A stretch of 42,277 nt of DNA from JBLINH01 sp047639165. Lineage in GTDB: Bacteria; Patescibacteriota; Minisyncoccia; Phycocordibacterales; JAACPR01. The stretch is from NCBI GenBank assembly GCA_047639165.1, contig JBLINH010000005.1:1-42277 (forward strand), in the 5' to 3' direction. The translations under genes were made by a program, and so were the position numbers. The notes beneath the pieces were generated by a model. That model was given only the letters and a program-made list of their open reading frames with translations. It searched no databases and was not told where the DNA came from. Below are positions 1-7,618 of the stretch, piece by piece (positions within the stretch are counted from its first letter, which is position 1; each line of letters opens with the position of its first letter).

Positions 1-753
1 GATCATGACTATGGTGATGATCTTGATGTATCTTGTCGAGTTTCAGATACGAGAGTTGAAACAGACGATCGTGTAAAATTCACTGCCGATGTTACAGGTG
101 GTAACGGACCATATGACTATGATTGGTATGGTGACGTACAAGGAAACGATCGAGTAGAAGATATTTCATTTCACAGAGAAGGTGATGTAGAAGTTAGAAT
201 CAGAGTAACTGATGATGACGGAAACACTGCCACAGATTCATGTAGAGTTGTCGAAGTAGAAGATTACGACTACTATGATGACGATCTTGAGCTTACATGT
301 AGAGTTTCTGACACTTCAGTTTCTGAAGGAGATTCAGTAACATATACGGCTGAAATTGATGGTGGAGAATCTCCATACGATTACGAATGGGATGGTGACA
401 TTTCAGGAGATGATCGAAGAGAGACTGTTACTTTCAACAGATCAGGACGATATGAAGTTGATCTAACTGTAGAAGATGATGATGGAAACGATGTTTCTGT
501 CACATGTCCAGATGTTAGAGTTTCTGATGATAATAATTACATTGCGCCAGCTTCAGTTAGCTCAGTGTATCTAAGTCAGGTTCCTTACACAGGACCGGAA
601 GATGTCTTCAAGGTAATTGGATACATCCTATTAATTCTTGCAGCAAGTATGCTCTCAGTATACGCAGTTGCTAGAAAGAAATTGGCTGCAGGTCAATCTT
701 CAAGAATCGAACTATTTAAGAACAAAAACAAATTAGCTAATAAGATTAACTAA
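1..753 (+). CDS. Exported PKD-like repeat surface protein with VPYTG-type C-terminal anchor (5' end outside window)
   Basis: The reading frame is open from base 1, so only the last 250 residues are visible. They hold two copies of an acidic Ig/PKD-like beta repeat of about 90 residues (bases 1-285 and 286-540). Each copy has a CRVSDT start, a GGxxPYDYxW core and a DDDGN motif near its end, and each has two cysteines placed to form an internal disulfide. After a short linker comes YLSQVPYTG (568-594), a hydrophobic helix of about 20 residues (613-672), then RKK and a basic tail. This order matches a membrane anchor and resembles an LPxTG sorting signal. The protein should sit on the cell surface; its ligand is unknown. 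It ends at a strong terminator shared with thrS. The family is inferred from repeat texture, not from a close homologue. Confidence 0.8.
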   Translation, partial: DHDYGDDLDVSCRVSDTRVETDDRVKFTADVTGGNGPYDYDWYGDVQGNDRVEDISFHREGDVEVRIRVTDDDGNTATDSCRVVEVEDYDYYDDDLELTCRVSDTSVSEGDSVTYTAEIDGGESPYDYEWDGDISGDDRRETVTFNRSGRYEVDLTVEDDDGNDVSVTCPDVRVSDDNNYIAPASVSSVYLSQVPYTGPEDVFKVIGYILLILAASMLSVYAVARKKLAAGQSSRIELFKNKNKLANKIN

Positions 754-762
754 TAACTGTTT

Positions 763-796
763 AAAAAACACCCCGCGTCTGCGGGGTGTTTTTTTT
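763..796. terminator. Bidirectional intrinsic terminator between surface protein gene and thrS
   Basis: The stem ACACCCCGC pairs perfectly with GCGGGGTGT around the loop GTCT (777-780). Runs of A before it and T after it make it work in both directions, which suits two convergent genes. Confidence 0.93.
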
Positions 797-803
797 GTTA
801 TCT

Positions 804-2531
804 CTATTTCTCTCCCTCAAACTTTTCTATTACCTCATCAAGTGATATTTGTTCAGACTCTCCATTTCTTGATTCGAGAGTAACTTTGTTATCCTCGATA
901 TCTTTGTCTCCTAGAATAATGAAGTAGGGAACCTTATCATTCTTTGCTTTTCTAACCTTCTTTCCAAATCCGTCATCTCCGTCATCAAGTTCTACTCTAA
1001 AGCCTTTTTCTTTTATAGTATCGAACACCTCTTTAGCCTTTTCGTTATGCACATCAGCTACAGGTACAATCTTTGCCTGTATTGGTGACATCCAGAAAGG
1101 AAATTCTCCAGCAAAGTGTTCTATTATGACTGAAAGGAATCTCTCAAGACTTCCAGCGATAGCTCGGTGTATCATCGCAGGAGTCTTCTTAGTACCGTCT
1201 TTGTCTGTGTATTCAAGTCCAAATCTTTTTGGCATATTGAAATCTAATTGAGCTGTGGCTAATTGCCACTCTCTTCCTATTGCATCCTTGAACTTGAAAT
1301 CAAGTTTGGGACCGTAGAAAGCAGCTTCACCTTCTTCTCTTTCAAAAGATAAACCTTCTTTCTCTGCTGATTTTGCAAGAGCATCTTCAGCTGTGTTCCA
1401 TATAGAATCTTCTCCAAGGTAATTTTCTAGATTCTCTGGATCTCGCACTGAAAGTGTTACTCGGTATTTTCCGTCTTCAAACATACCCAGTAGGGAATAG
1501 AACTCTTTGATTACCTTAACCATGATTCCTATTTCTTCTTCAATCTGATCCTCTGTACAGAAAACATGACCATCATCTTGGGTGATGCTTCTAACTCTTG
1601 AAAGTCCCAAGAGCTCTCCCGATTGTTCATCCCTATAAACTGCAGTTGCTTCTGTGAAGCGAAGAGGCAAGTCTTTGTAGCTTCGAGCTGCACTGGCATA
1701 GATTTGAGTGTGGTGAGGACAGTTCATTGGTTTCAACACAAACTCACTTTCTTTTCCTTTTACATGGAATAGTTCGTCACCGAACTTTTCCCAGTGTCCT
1801 GAAGTCTTGTATAGATCTGACTTTGTGATGTGTGGAATCCAAACTTCTTGATACCCATATCTTCCTTGGATTTCATGAATCTTTGAAATTATGGCATTTC
1901 GAAGTGCAGTTCCTTTTGGAGTAAAGAGTGGAAGTCCTGGACCAACAAGATCTGAGAATGTGAATAGTCCCAGTTCTTTCCCTATCTTTCTGTGGTCTCT
2001 CTTAACAGCTTCCTCTCTTATCTTTAAATACTCATCTAAATCCTCTTTTGTCTCAAAAGCTAGACCGTAGATTCTTGTAAGCATTGGGTTTTTCTCGTCT
2101 CCTCTCCAGTATGCTCCTGCTACCTTGTCTAACTTGAAGCTCTTAGCATCAAGACCTTTCATACTATCCATGTGACCTCCTTTACAAAGATCAGTGAAAT
2201 CTCCCGAAGTGTATAGTGTAATTTTTTCACCCTTTTCCTCGATTTCATTTATTAGTTCCATTTTGTATGGATTGTCTTTGTATATTTCTTTCGCTTCTTT
2301 AGCTGAAACCTCTTTGTGTTCAAAACCATCCCATTTGTTTAGGAGTTTTTTCATACTTTTCTCAACAGCTTTTAGATCAAGCTCAGTACTTGGAATACTT
2401 AGTTCAAAGTCGTAGTAGAAACCTGAATCTATTGCAGGTCCGATCGTTAGTTTAGCCTCAGGGTCATGTTCAAGTACTGCGGCTGCTAACAAATGAGCAA
2501 GTGAATGCCGTTTTTTTTCTAAATCGTTCAT
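804..2531 (-). CDS. thrS: Threonyl-tRNA synthetase without N-terminal TGS domain
   Basis: Charges tRNA-Thr with threonine in the cytoplasm. At 575 residues it is about 65 shorter than the usual enzyme and begins directly in the second additional (editing) domain. The editing-site ligands H9, H13, C116 and H120 are present. The class II catalytic core follows, with zinc ligands C271 (in MNCPHH), H322 and H455 (in MIHRA), motif 2 at YRDEQSGELLGLSRVRS, and a C-terminal anticodon-binding domain from about residue 480. No TGS-like sequence is seen upstream because the start lies 21 bases after dnaE. An extended -10 element (TGCTAATAT) seven bases before the ATG suggests its own leaderless transcript besides read-through from dnaE. 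The assignment is firm. Confidence 0.98.
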   Translation of the reverse strand: MNDLEKKRHSLAHLLAAAVLEHDPEAKLTIGPAIDSGFYYDFELSIPSTELDLKAVEKSMKKLLNKWDGFEHKEVSAKEAKEIYKDNPYKMELINEIEEKGEKITLYTSGDFTDLCKGGHMDSMKGLDAKSFKLDKVAGAYWRGDEKNPMLTRIYGLAFETKEDLDEYLKIREEAVKRDHRKIGKELGLFTFSDLVGPGLPLFTPKGTALRNAIISKIHEIQGRYGYQEVWIPHITKSDLYKTSGHWEKFGDELFHVKGKESEFVLKPMNCPHHTQIYASAARSYKDLPLRFTEATAVYRDEQSGELLGLSRVRSITQDDGHVFCTEDQIEEEIGIMVKVIKEFYSLLGMFEDGKYRVTLSVRDPENLENYLGEDSIWNTAEDALAKSAEKEGLSFEREEGEAAFYGPKLDFKFKDAIGREWQLATAQLDFNMPKRFGLEYTDKDGTKKTPAMIHRAIAGSLERFLSVIIEHFAGEFPFWMSPIQAKIVPVADVHNEKAKEVFDTIKEKGFRVELDDGDDGFGKKVRKAKNDKVPYFIILGDKDIEDNKVTLESRNGESEQISLDEVIEKFEGEK

Positions 2532-2538
2532 AGTGGAT

Positions 2539-2547
2539 ATATTAGCA
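2539..2547 (-). promoter_or_regulatory. Extended -10 promoter element for thrS
   Basis: On the minus strand TGC-TAATAT is followed by seven bases and then the thrS ATG at 2531. Transcription would begin at or next to the start codon. No good -35 is visible. The element overlaps the space just before thrS, at the end of dnaE. Confidence 0.5.
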
Positions 2548-2552
2548 CTTTT

Positions 2553-5500
2553 TTATAACCTTTTCACTTTCTCTGCCAACAAACTGATCTCACCATTCCT
2601 ATGAGATATCTTTCCTTTGATAGCGATACAGTTATCAGGTTCTAATACTTCTTTGTATGCTTCATATATTTTAGGGAAAGCTACGACTTCAATTGAGTCA
2701 CTAAAGTCTTTTATTTTCACGAAAGCCATTTCGGCACCTTTCTTTGTTCGTATAGGTTTTGTATTTTCAACTATTCCAGCCACTACCACCATAGCTTCCT
2801 CTTTAGATTCTTTTTTAATCTTAGAAATACTTTTACCTCTCTTATCAAGCTGATCTCTAAACTTATCTAGAGGATTACCTGAAATATATAAACCAAGTAG
2901 TTCTTTTTCCCAAGCAAGTTTTTGATCTTTGGTCGCAGGAGGAAATTCTTTTAATCGAAGCGGTGGAATGTCAGCAGCTTCTCCAAAGAGAGAACCTTGA
3001 TCTTTAGGACCTCTAGCAATTTCTTTGTTGTATGCAAGCATGTCTTCTAGATTTTCCATCATCTCGCCTCTTTCACCAAAAGTATCCATAGCCCCGCATT
3101 TTATCAGTGCTTCCAGCGATTTTTTATTTAAGTTTTTGTCTGTAACTCTGTTTAGAAAATTTTCTAAGTTTTCAAAAAGACCATTTTCTTTACGCTCCTC
3201 AATGATTGAGTGAGCTATTCCTTCACCAAAGTTTTTGATTGTAGTTAGACCAAATCTAATCTTTCGTTCAGTTCCAACCGAAGCGAAGTCTTCAAAACTT
3301 TCATTTATGTCAGGAGGCATAACTTCTATTTGCATCTTCTCGCACTCTTTTACCATTTCAGCAGCTCTTTCTACGTCCCCTTGTTCAGCTGTCAGTACTG
3401 ATGCCATATATAGGACAGGGTAGTTAGCTTTAAGATATGAAGTTAGGTATGAAATTCTTCCGTAACTAGCAGCATGAGCTTTGTTGAATCCGTAGGCTGC
3501 GAAAGTTTCAATCATGTCCCAAAGCTTTTGTGTGTTGTCTTCACTCATTCCACCAACTTCCACACAACCAGTTATGAACTTGCTCTTTTGTTTCTCCATT
3601 TCTTCTGGGATCTTCTTTCCAACAGCTTTTCGGAATTTGTCAGCTTCACCCCAGGTATACCCAGCTATGTTAACTGCGATCAAAAGAATATCATCCTGAT
3701 AGATTAGAATTCCGTATGTTGGTTCAAGAAATTGTTTTAGTTTCTCATCAAAGTAGCTAACCTTTGAAGGATCGTGCTTTCTTTCAATATAGTCTGGGAT
3801 GAAAGCCATAGGTCCTGGTCTGTACAAAGCCACCATCGCATTAATATCTTCAATGTTTGTTGGTTTAAGTTCTTTAAGGAATCTTGTCATTCCAGCACCG
3901 TTCAACTGGAAAGTAGCTCCTGTCTCTCCGCGGGCTAACATGTCGTATGTTTCCTTATCATCAAGAGGTATCTCTTCAATTTTTAGTTCCACGTCATATA
4001 CTTTCTCAACCAACTTAAAAGTATTTCCCATAATAGTTAGGTTCTTTAGTCCAAGGAAGTCGAATTTAAGTAAACCTACTCCATCTTCACCAACAGAATG
4101 CATATCATATTGAGTGATTAGTTTTCCTTCTCCTTTGGGATCAAACTGAATCGGTACATCTTCAATTAGTGGTCTAGGAGATATAACAACTCCAGCAGCA
4201 TGAACACCGATGTGTCTCGCACATCCTTCTAGTTTCTGTGCCATATCAATCACTTTCTGCACTTCTTCGTCAGCTTTGTACAGAGCTTTGAGTTCTTTTA
4301 CTTCTTTCATAGCTCTTTTGATTGTCATTGGAAATCCCTGGGCTCCAAGAGGAATTAGTTTGGCTATCTTGTCACCGACTTCATATTCATACCCCATGGC
4401 TCTAGCAGCATCTCTTACTGATCCTTTAGCAAGCATAGTTCCGAAGGTTCCAATTTGTGCTACGTGATCTTTCCCATATTTTCTTCTTGTGTATTCGATA
4501 ACCTCATCACGTCTAGAGTCGGCGAAGTCCATGTCGACATCAGGAGCTGATGGTCGGTCTGGATTTAGAAATCTTTCAAAGGGAAGTCGTAATTCAAGAG
4601 GATCAACGATTGTTATACCAACAAGGTATGAGACCAAAGATCCAGCAGCTGAACCTCGAGTGTTACTTAAGATTTTGTTTTCATTTGCAAAACGGATTAA
4701 GTCGGCAACGGCTAGGAAGTAGTTTGAATATCCTTTGGTGCTGATGATATTAAGTTCATATTCAATACGGGTTTTAACTTCATCAGTTAATTCCATTTTC
4801 CTATATTTCAAACCTTCGTATGCTAAGTACTTCAATTCTTCATCTTGTGTTCTTCCACTTTCAATCTTGTAGTCAGGAAACTTCCAATCTCTAAGGGTTA
4901 TTTCTAGATTACAGTTGTTTACAATCTCTTGTGTGTGTTCCAGGGCTTCTGGAAAATCTTTGAACATTTTGTTCATTTCTTTTTGGGTTTTGAAAGAAAA
5001 ATCTTCTTCTTTACTTGTTGACCGGTTACTCCCACCAAAAGATGATTGAACAGACATTAGAGTTTCTCTAGCTAAGTACTCATCTGGTTTTATATAGTAC
5101 ACATCCTGTGATGCCACTAACTTAACCTTATGTTCTCTAGCAAAATCAATTATGGAATTTTCTAAGTCTTCCATTCCTTCAATTTCTCCATGTCTTGTTA
5201 GTTCCATATATACGTTTTCATTTCCATATATTTTGTTGTAGAAATCTAGAAGACCTTTTGCATTTTCTTTGTTAGCTACCTTAAGGTTTTGTGAGATCTC
5301 ACCAGAAAAAGAAGGAGAGATACATATTAGTCCTTCACTATATTTTTCCATCAACTCTCTGTCTATCCTCGGTTTGTAGTAGAACCCTTCAAGGTGAGCG
5401 TATGTCACAAGCTTTATCAAGTTCTTGTATCCAATTGTGTTTTTAGCCAGAAGGATGAGACGAGATCTGTTCGTGTCTAACCTTCCTTCTTTATCGTGTC

Positions 5501-5723
5501 TTGTTCGTGCTGCAACATATGCATCTATACCAATGATTGGTTTAATACCTTCGTTTATACATTTCTCATAGAATTCAATAGCACCATATAGGTTGCAGTT
5601 ATCTGTTAGAGCTATAGCTTTCATACCATCTTTCTTACAAGAATCTACAAGGTCAGATATCTTAGGAATGGCATTTAGAAGAGAATAGTGGCTATGAACA
5701 TGGAGGTGACTGAAGGATTTCAT
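2553..5723 (-). CDS. dnaE: DNA polymerase III alpha subunit
   Basis: Replicative polymerase catalytic subunit, 1056 residues (E. coli has 1160). The N-terminal PHP domain starts with HLHVHSHYS. The polymerase core carries the metal-binding aspartates in PDVDMDFADSRR and a third acidic site in KFDFLGLKNLT. QGSLF at residues 909-913 matches the QxxxF beta-clamp binding motif. An OB-fold domain (about residues 975-1050) ends the protein, as in DnaE1-type polymerases. It is transcribed towards thrS with a 21-base gap, so the two probably share mRNA. The ATG lies six bases after an extended -10 (TGATATAAT), predicting a leaderless transcript. No proofreading subunit is adjacent; the only exonuclease-like gene in the window is the DEDDy protein at 39563-40126. 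Confidence 0.98.
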   Translation of the reverse strand: MKSFSHLHVHSHYSLLNAIPKISDLVDSCKKDGMKAIALTDNCNLYGAIEFYEKCINEGIKPIIGIDAYVAARTRHDKEGRLDTNRSRLILLAKNTIGYKNLIKLVTYAHLEGFYYKPRIDRELMEKYSEGLICISPSFSGEISQNLKVANKENAKGLLDFYNKIYGNENVYMELTRHGEIEGMEDLENSIIDFAREHKVKLVASQDVYYIKPDEYLARETLMSVQSSFGGSNRSTSKEEDFSFKTQKEMNKMFKDFPEALEHTQEIVNNCNLEITLRDWKFPDYKIESGRTQDEELKYLAYEGLKYRKMELTDEVKTRIEYELNIISTKGYSNYFLAVADLIRFANENKILSNTRGSAAGSLVSYLVGITIVDPLELRLPFERFLNPDRPSAPDVDMDFADSRRDEVIEYTRRKYGKDHVAQIGTFGTMLAKGSVRDAARAMGYEYEVGDKIAKLIPLGAQGFPMTIKRAMKEVKELKALYKADEEVQKVIDMAQKLEGCARHIGVHAAGVVISPRPLIEDVPIQFDPKGEGKLITQYDMHSVGEDGVGLLKFDFLGLKNLTIMGNTFKLVEKVYDVELKIEEIPLDDKETYDMLARGETGATFQLNGAGMTRFLKELKPTNIEDINAMVALYRPGPMAFIPDYIERKHDPSKVSYFDEKLKQFLEPTYGILIYQDDILLIAVNIAGYTWGEADKFRKAVGKKIPEEMEKQKSKFITGCVEVGGMSEDNTQKLWDMIETFAAYGFNKAHAASYGRISYLTSYLKANYPVLYMASVLTAEQGDVERAAEMVKECEKMQIEVMPPDINESFEDFASVGTERKIRFGLTTIKNFGEGIAHSIIEERKENGLFENLENFLNRVTDKNLNKKSLEALIKCGAMDTFGERGEMMENLEDMLAYNKEIARGPKDQGSLFGEAADIPPLRLKEFPPATKDQKLAWEKELLGLYISGNPLDKFRDQLDKRGKSISKIKKESKEEAMVVVAGIVENTKPIRTKKGAEMAFVKIKDFSDSIEVVAFPKIYEAYKEVLEPDNCIAIKGKISHRNGEISLLAEKVKRL

Positions 5724-5729
5724 GGGGGT

Positions 5730-5738
5730 ATTATATCA
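5730..5738 (-). promoter_or_regulatory. Extended -10 promoter element for dnaE
   Basis: On the minus strand TGA-TATAAT is followed by ACCCCC and then the dnaE ATG at 5723. The perfect TATAAT with a TGN extension six bases from the ATG puts the expected start of transcription on the start codon. Confidence 0.65.
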
Positions 5739-5798
5739 GAGAGGAGTGTGACAGCTTATTGACGGGGTCTATTGTGTAATTCCTAAATATTTTTATAA

Positions 5799-6014
5799 TA
5801 TGATTACAAAGGAAAGCATTTCGTTCTTGAAGATGAAATAGGTGACGGTATTTTCGATTCTGAAATCGTGCAAATGTCAGACGAAGAAATAACAGATGAA
5901 TTTCTGGAGGGCCATATTAATATCTGTTCCTATTATGGAATTCCTGCATACATAGGTAAAGATGAAGAGTTAAATCAACGTATTGAGAAGATATATTCTA
6001 CTATTCAGGATTAG
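5799..6014 (+). pseudogene. Small acidic ORF without a proper start; probable gene remnant
   Basis: An open frame encodes about 70 residues containing KGKHFVLEDEIGDGIFDSE and, near the end, YYGIPAYIGKDEELNQR. It looks like real coding sequence but has no start codon in the first 69 bases. An ATG at 5800 lies in another frame and soon hits a stop. A single-base insertion near 5803 would join that ATG to the long frame. Otherwise translation could begin only at GTG 5868 or ATG 5874, leaving about 46 residues. TATAAT (5794-5799) lies at its edge. No family is recognised. The rest of the 5724-6110 gap holds only the promoter and hairpin listed next. Confidence 0.4.
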
Positions 6015-6027
6015 TATAGTGGTATTG

Positions 6028-6055
6028 TTGACAAACAAAATGATGGGTATATAAT
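6028..6055 (+). promoter_or_regulatory. Full-consensus sigma-70 promoter with no gene behind it
   Basis: TTGACA (6028-6033), a 16-base spacer and TATAAT (6050-6055) form a perfect-hexamer promoter. Transcription would begin near 6062, but the next feature is a hairpin at 6070-6112 and then the 3' end of a gene on the opposite strand. The likely product is an RNA of about 50 bases. Confidence 0.7.
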
Positions 6056-6069
6056 TAATATACACTACG

Positions 6070-6112
6070 AAAAGGACTCTTGGTAACGTACGCGTTATCT
6101 GGGGGCCTTTTT
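6070..6112. terminator. UACG-loop hairpin / terminator
   Basis: AAAAGG pairs with CCTTTT at the base, then C-G and G-U pairs, one A-G mismatch, and GGTAACG pairs with CGTTATC (one G-U) around the stable loop TACG (6089-6092). A T-run follows on the plus strand. It can end the short transcript from 6062 and, less strongly, the minus-strand NYN gene whose stop codon it overlaps. Confidence 0.75.
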
Positions 6113-6587
6113 ATTTTACGAACTTATGGTAATGGTTTACTAGGTTTAAAATATTAGAAGTAGCTCTTTTAAGTAAAACAGAACATTTATTTTCATTAGG
6201 AGTTAATATTTTAATCCTTGAATGTTTTTCGATTAAAAACTTAACTAAGCAACTGAAGTCACCGTCTCCTGATATTAGTACAAAGTCAATAAAATTATTT
6301 TCATAAAAATCTATACAAAGTTGTAGTACTAATTCTGAATCACAATTTCCTTTAATCTTCCCGCCCTTATCTTTTATTGTTTCTTTAAAGATTAGAGTAT
6401 GTCCATAACTTTTAAGGTTTTTATATAAAATGTTGTGCTTAGGTATATAACCTATAAATATATAAATATTGTTTGGTGTGTATTTCTGTCTCAACCACCC
6501 GATAAATTTTTTATAATTAATATTAAAACCCAGCCTTTTTGAGCTTTCGTATAAATTAGCACCATCAATATAGATATTCGTTTTCAT
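6111..6587 (-). CDS. NYN-domain (LabA/DUF88-like) putative ribonuclease
   Basis: A 158-residue single-domain protein of the NYN branch of PIN-like nucleases. Visible acidic-site residues are D8 and N11 in YIDGANLY, D83 in GNCDSELVLQL, and D108 and D110 in LISGDGDFS, the usual pattern for one metal-binding catalytic centre. Members are metal-dependent RNA nucleases or RNA-binding proteins; the substrate here cannot be told. The ATG at 6587 follows TATAAT by 11 bases, so the leader is at most a few bases. The gene stands alone, convergent with the short promoter-hairpin unit at 6028-6112, which is transcribed into its 3' end. Codons are very AT-rich compared with neighbours, which may mean later arrival. 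Confidence 0.88.
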   Translation of the reverse strand: MKTNIYIDGANLYESSKRLGFNINYKKFIGWLRQKYTPNNIYIFIGYIPKHNILYKNLKSYGHTLIFKETIKDKGGKIKGNCDSELVLQLCIDFYENNFIDFVLISGDGDFSCLVKFLIEKHSRIKILTPNENKCSVLLKRATSNILNLVNHYHKFVK

Positions 6588-6642
6588 ATAAGCTGGTAAT
6601 TATATTAAAAACTGGTAAAACATCTATAAAAAACTTCTAAAA

Positions 6643-6651
6643 TGTTAAAAT
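6643..6651 (+). promoter_or_regulatory. Extended -10 promoter element for rnhB
   Basis: TGT-TAAAAT ends six bases before the rnhB ATG (6658). This is the same geometry seen at dnaE, hisS and the helicase gene and predicts a leaderless mRNA. No clear -35 is visible. Confidence 0.5.
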
Positions 6652-6657
6652 ATTTCC

Positions 6658-7242
6658 ATGAAATACCTTATAGGAATTGATGAAGTAGGTAGAGGACCAC
6701 TGGCGGGTCCCGTAACTATTGGAATCGTAATGATTCCAAAGAAAAAGAAGTCTACTATTTTTAAAACTCTAAGGAAACTTGGTTTGAATGATTCAAAACA
6801 AGTAACTGAAGAAAGACGAGAGAAGATATACAGGAGTATAGATGGAATCGATTTCGTTACCGTCTCAGTTGGTTCTAAGTATATTGATACTCATGGAATA
6901 TCAAAAGCCATTAGAACTTGTATAGGGAGGGGATTGAAAAGATTGGTGGAAGATCCAAAAGAATGTGATGTGAAGTTGGATGGACTTTTGAAAGCACCGA
7001 AAGAATACAAACAGGAAACTATTATAAAGGGAGACACAAAGGAAGAAGTTATCATGCTGGCATCTATCGTGGCTAAGGTGAAAAGAGATAGGTATATGAA
7101 AAAGATATCAAAAAGATACCCAGTGTATGGATTTGATGTACATAAAGGGTATGGGACTAAAAGACACAGAGAAGCTATCTCAAAGCATGGGATGTGTGAG
7201 ATTCATAGGAGAGGGTATTGTGGGAATATTGACATTATGTAG
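6658..7242 (+). CDS. rnhB: Ribonuclease HII
   Basis: Cleaves the RNA strand of RNA-DNA hybrids and starts removal of single ribonucleotides from DNA. The 194-residue protein has the family signature GIDEVGRGPLAGPV with catalytic D8 and E9, the LNDSK motif, the KGDxxxxxIMLASIVAKVKRD helix with a further metal ligand, and the C-terminal YGFDVHKGYGTKRH block. Length and motif order are normal for RNase HII, so it should be fully active. The ATG is chosen because it directly precedes KYLIGIDEVG and follows the -10 element by six bases. The promoter of the next gene lies inside its last codons. Confidence 0.98.
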   Translation: MKYLIGIDEVGRGPLAGPVTIGIVMIPKKKKSTIFKTLRKLGLNDSKQVTEERREKIYRSIDGIDFVTVSVGSKYIDTHGISKAIRTCIGRGLKRLVEDPKECDVKLDGLLKAPKEYKQETIIKGDTKEEVIMLASIVAKVKRDRYMKKISKRYPVYGFDVHKGYGTKRHREAISKHGMCEIHRRGYCGNIDIM

Positions 7243-7258
7243 AGATACGTGGTATAGT
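7229..7258 (+). promoter_or_regulatory. Strong promoter for the 76-residue gene
   Basis: TTGACA (7229-7234), an 18-base spacer and TATAGT (7253-7258) preceded by TGG, an extended -10. It overlaps the end of rnhB. Transcription should begin near 7265, at the foot of the small hairpin GGTT-ACAT-AACC (7265-7276). Confidence 0.75.
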
Positions 7259-7276
7259 GAAAAAGGTTACATAACC

Positions 7277-7294
7277 ATGAAAGGAGGTGATTAA
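7277..7294 (+). other. Five-codon upstream ORF made of the ribosome binding site
   Basis: ATG AAA GGA GGT GAT TAA encodes M-K-G-G-D and its codons form the Shine-Dalgarno sequence of the following gene. The stop ends one base before the downstream ATG at 7296. If translated, a ribosome would sit on the binding site and could couple or compete with translation of the main gene. Confidence 0.4.
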
Positions 7295-7295
7295 A

Positions 7296-7526
7296 ATGAT
7301 TGATTTGAAAAAATCACTCACACCAGAAAGAAGAGGTGAGATTGCAATTCTTTTTCTTAAACACAAACTTCGTCAAACGGGTATTAAGTTTTCGAAAGAG
7401 ACTCGTCGTGAGATTACCAATGTTGCTAAAAGTGTTGGAGTCTCTGATGAAGAAGCACTTGCATTTGTGCAAGAGTTAGCATTGGAACTTTTCAACGAAA
7501 CGTTCTCACAGAAAAAGGGTAAGTAG
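7296..7526 (+). CDS. Conserved-looking small helical protein of unknown function, 76 aa
   Basis: I do not recognise this protein. It is short, charged and predicted all-helical (MIDLKKSLTPERRGE at the start, ETRREITNVAKSVGVSDEEALAFV in the middle), with no signal peptide or membrane segment, so it should be cytosolic. The start at 7296 is set by AGGAGGTGA (7282-7290), a near-complete complement of the 16S tail with ideal spacing; this is the best ribosome binding site in the window. A GTG at 7287 inside that site is rejected as a start. With a strong promoter before it and a structured terminator region after it, it forms a one-gene unit that should be highly expressed. A nucleic-acid-binding role is possible but unproven. 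Confidence 0.8.
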   Translation: MIDLKKSLTPERRGEIAILFLKHKLRQTGIKFSKETRREITNVAKSVGVSDEEALAFVQELALELFNETFSQKKGK

Positions 7527-7532
7527 TAGAGT

Positions 7533-7614
7533 GGACCATTCTGGTCCCTAAAAGGGTAATTGTATCCCGCGCCCGTCGCCGGTTACAGAACAAGAACCTC
7601 GCTCCCTACTTTAG
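7533..7614 (+). ncRNA. Candidate structured RNA or structured 3' UTR
   Basis: This non-coding stretch is clearly GC-richer than its surroundings and folds on inspection: GGACC-ATTCT-GGTCC (7533-7547); a closing helix in which CTAAA and GGG (7548-7556) face CCC and TTTAG near 7604-7614; and an inner hairpin GTATCC/GGTTAC (7562-7567 with 7581-7586) enclosing GCG-CCCGT-CGC. It is directly followed by a strong terminator. It could be the 3' UTR of the preceding gene or a separate RNA. It does not match tRNA, tmRNA, RNase P or SRP RNA signatures that I know. Confidence 0.4.
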
Positions 7615-7618
7615 CCTA

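Noticed and set aside
5759..5799. TTGACG to TATAAT as a promoter for the remnant ORF
   Set aside because: The spacing is 29 bases, too long; TTGTGT at 5772 gives 16 bases but the start would lie inside the ORF.
7533..7614. tRNA, SRP RNA or tmRNA in the GC-rich segment
   Set aside because: On both strands it lacks a CCA-adjacent acceptor stem, a GTTCRA T-loop, the SRP GGAA-type domain and a tmRNA tag ORF; kept only as an unassigned structured region.
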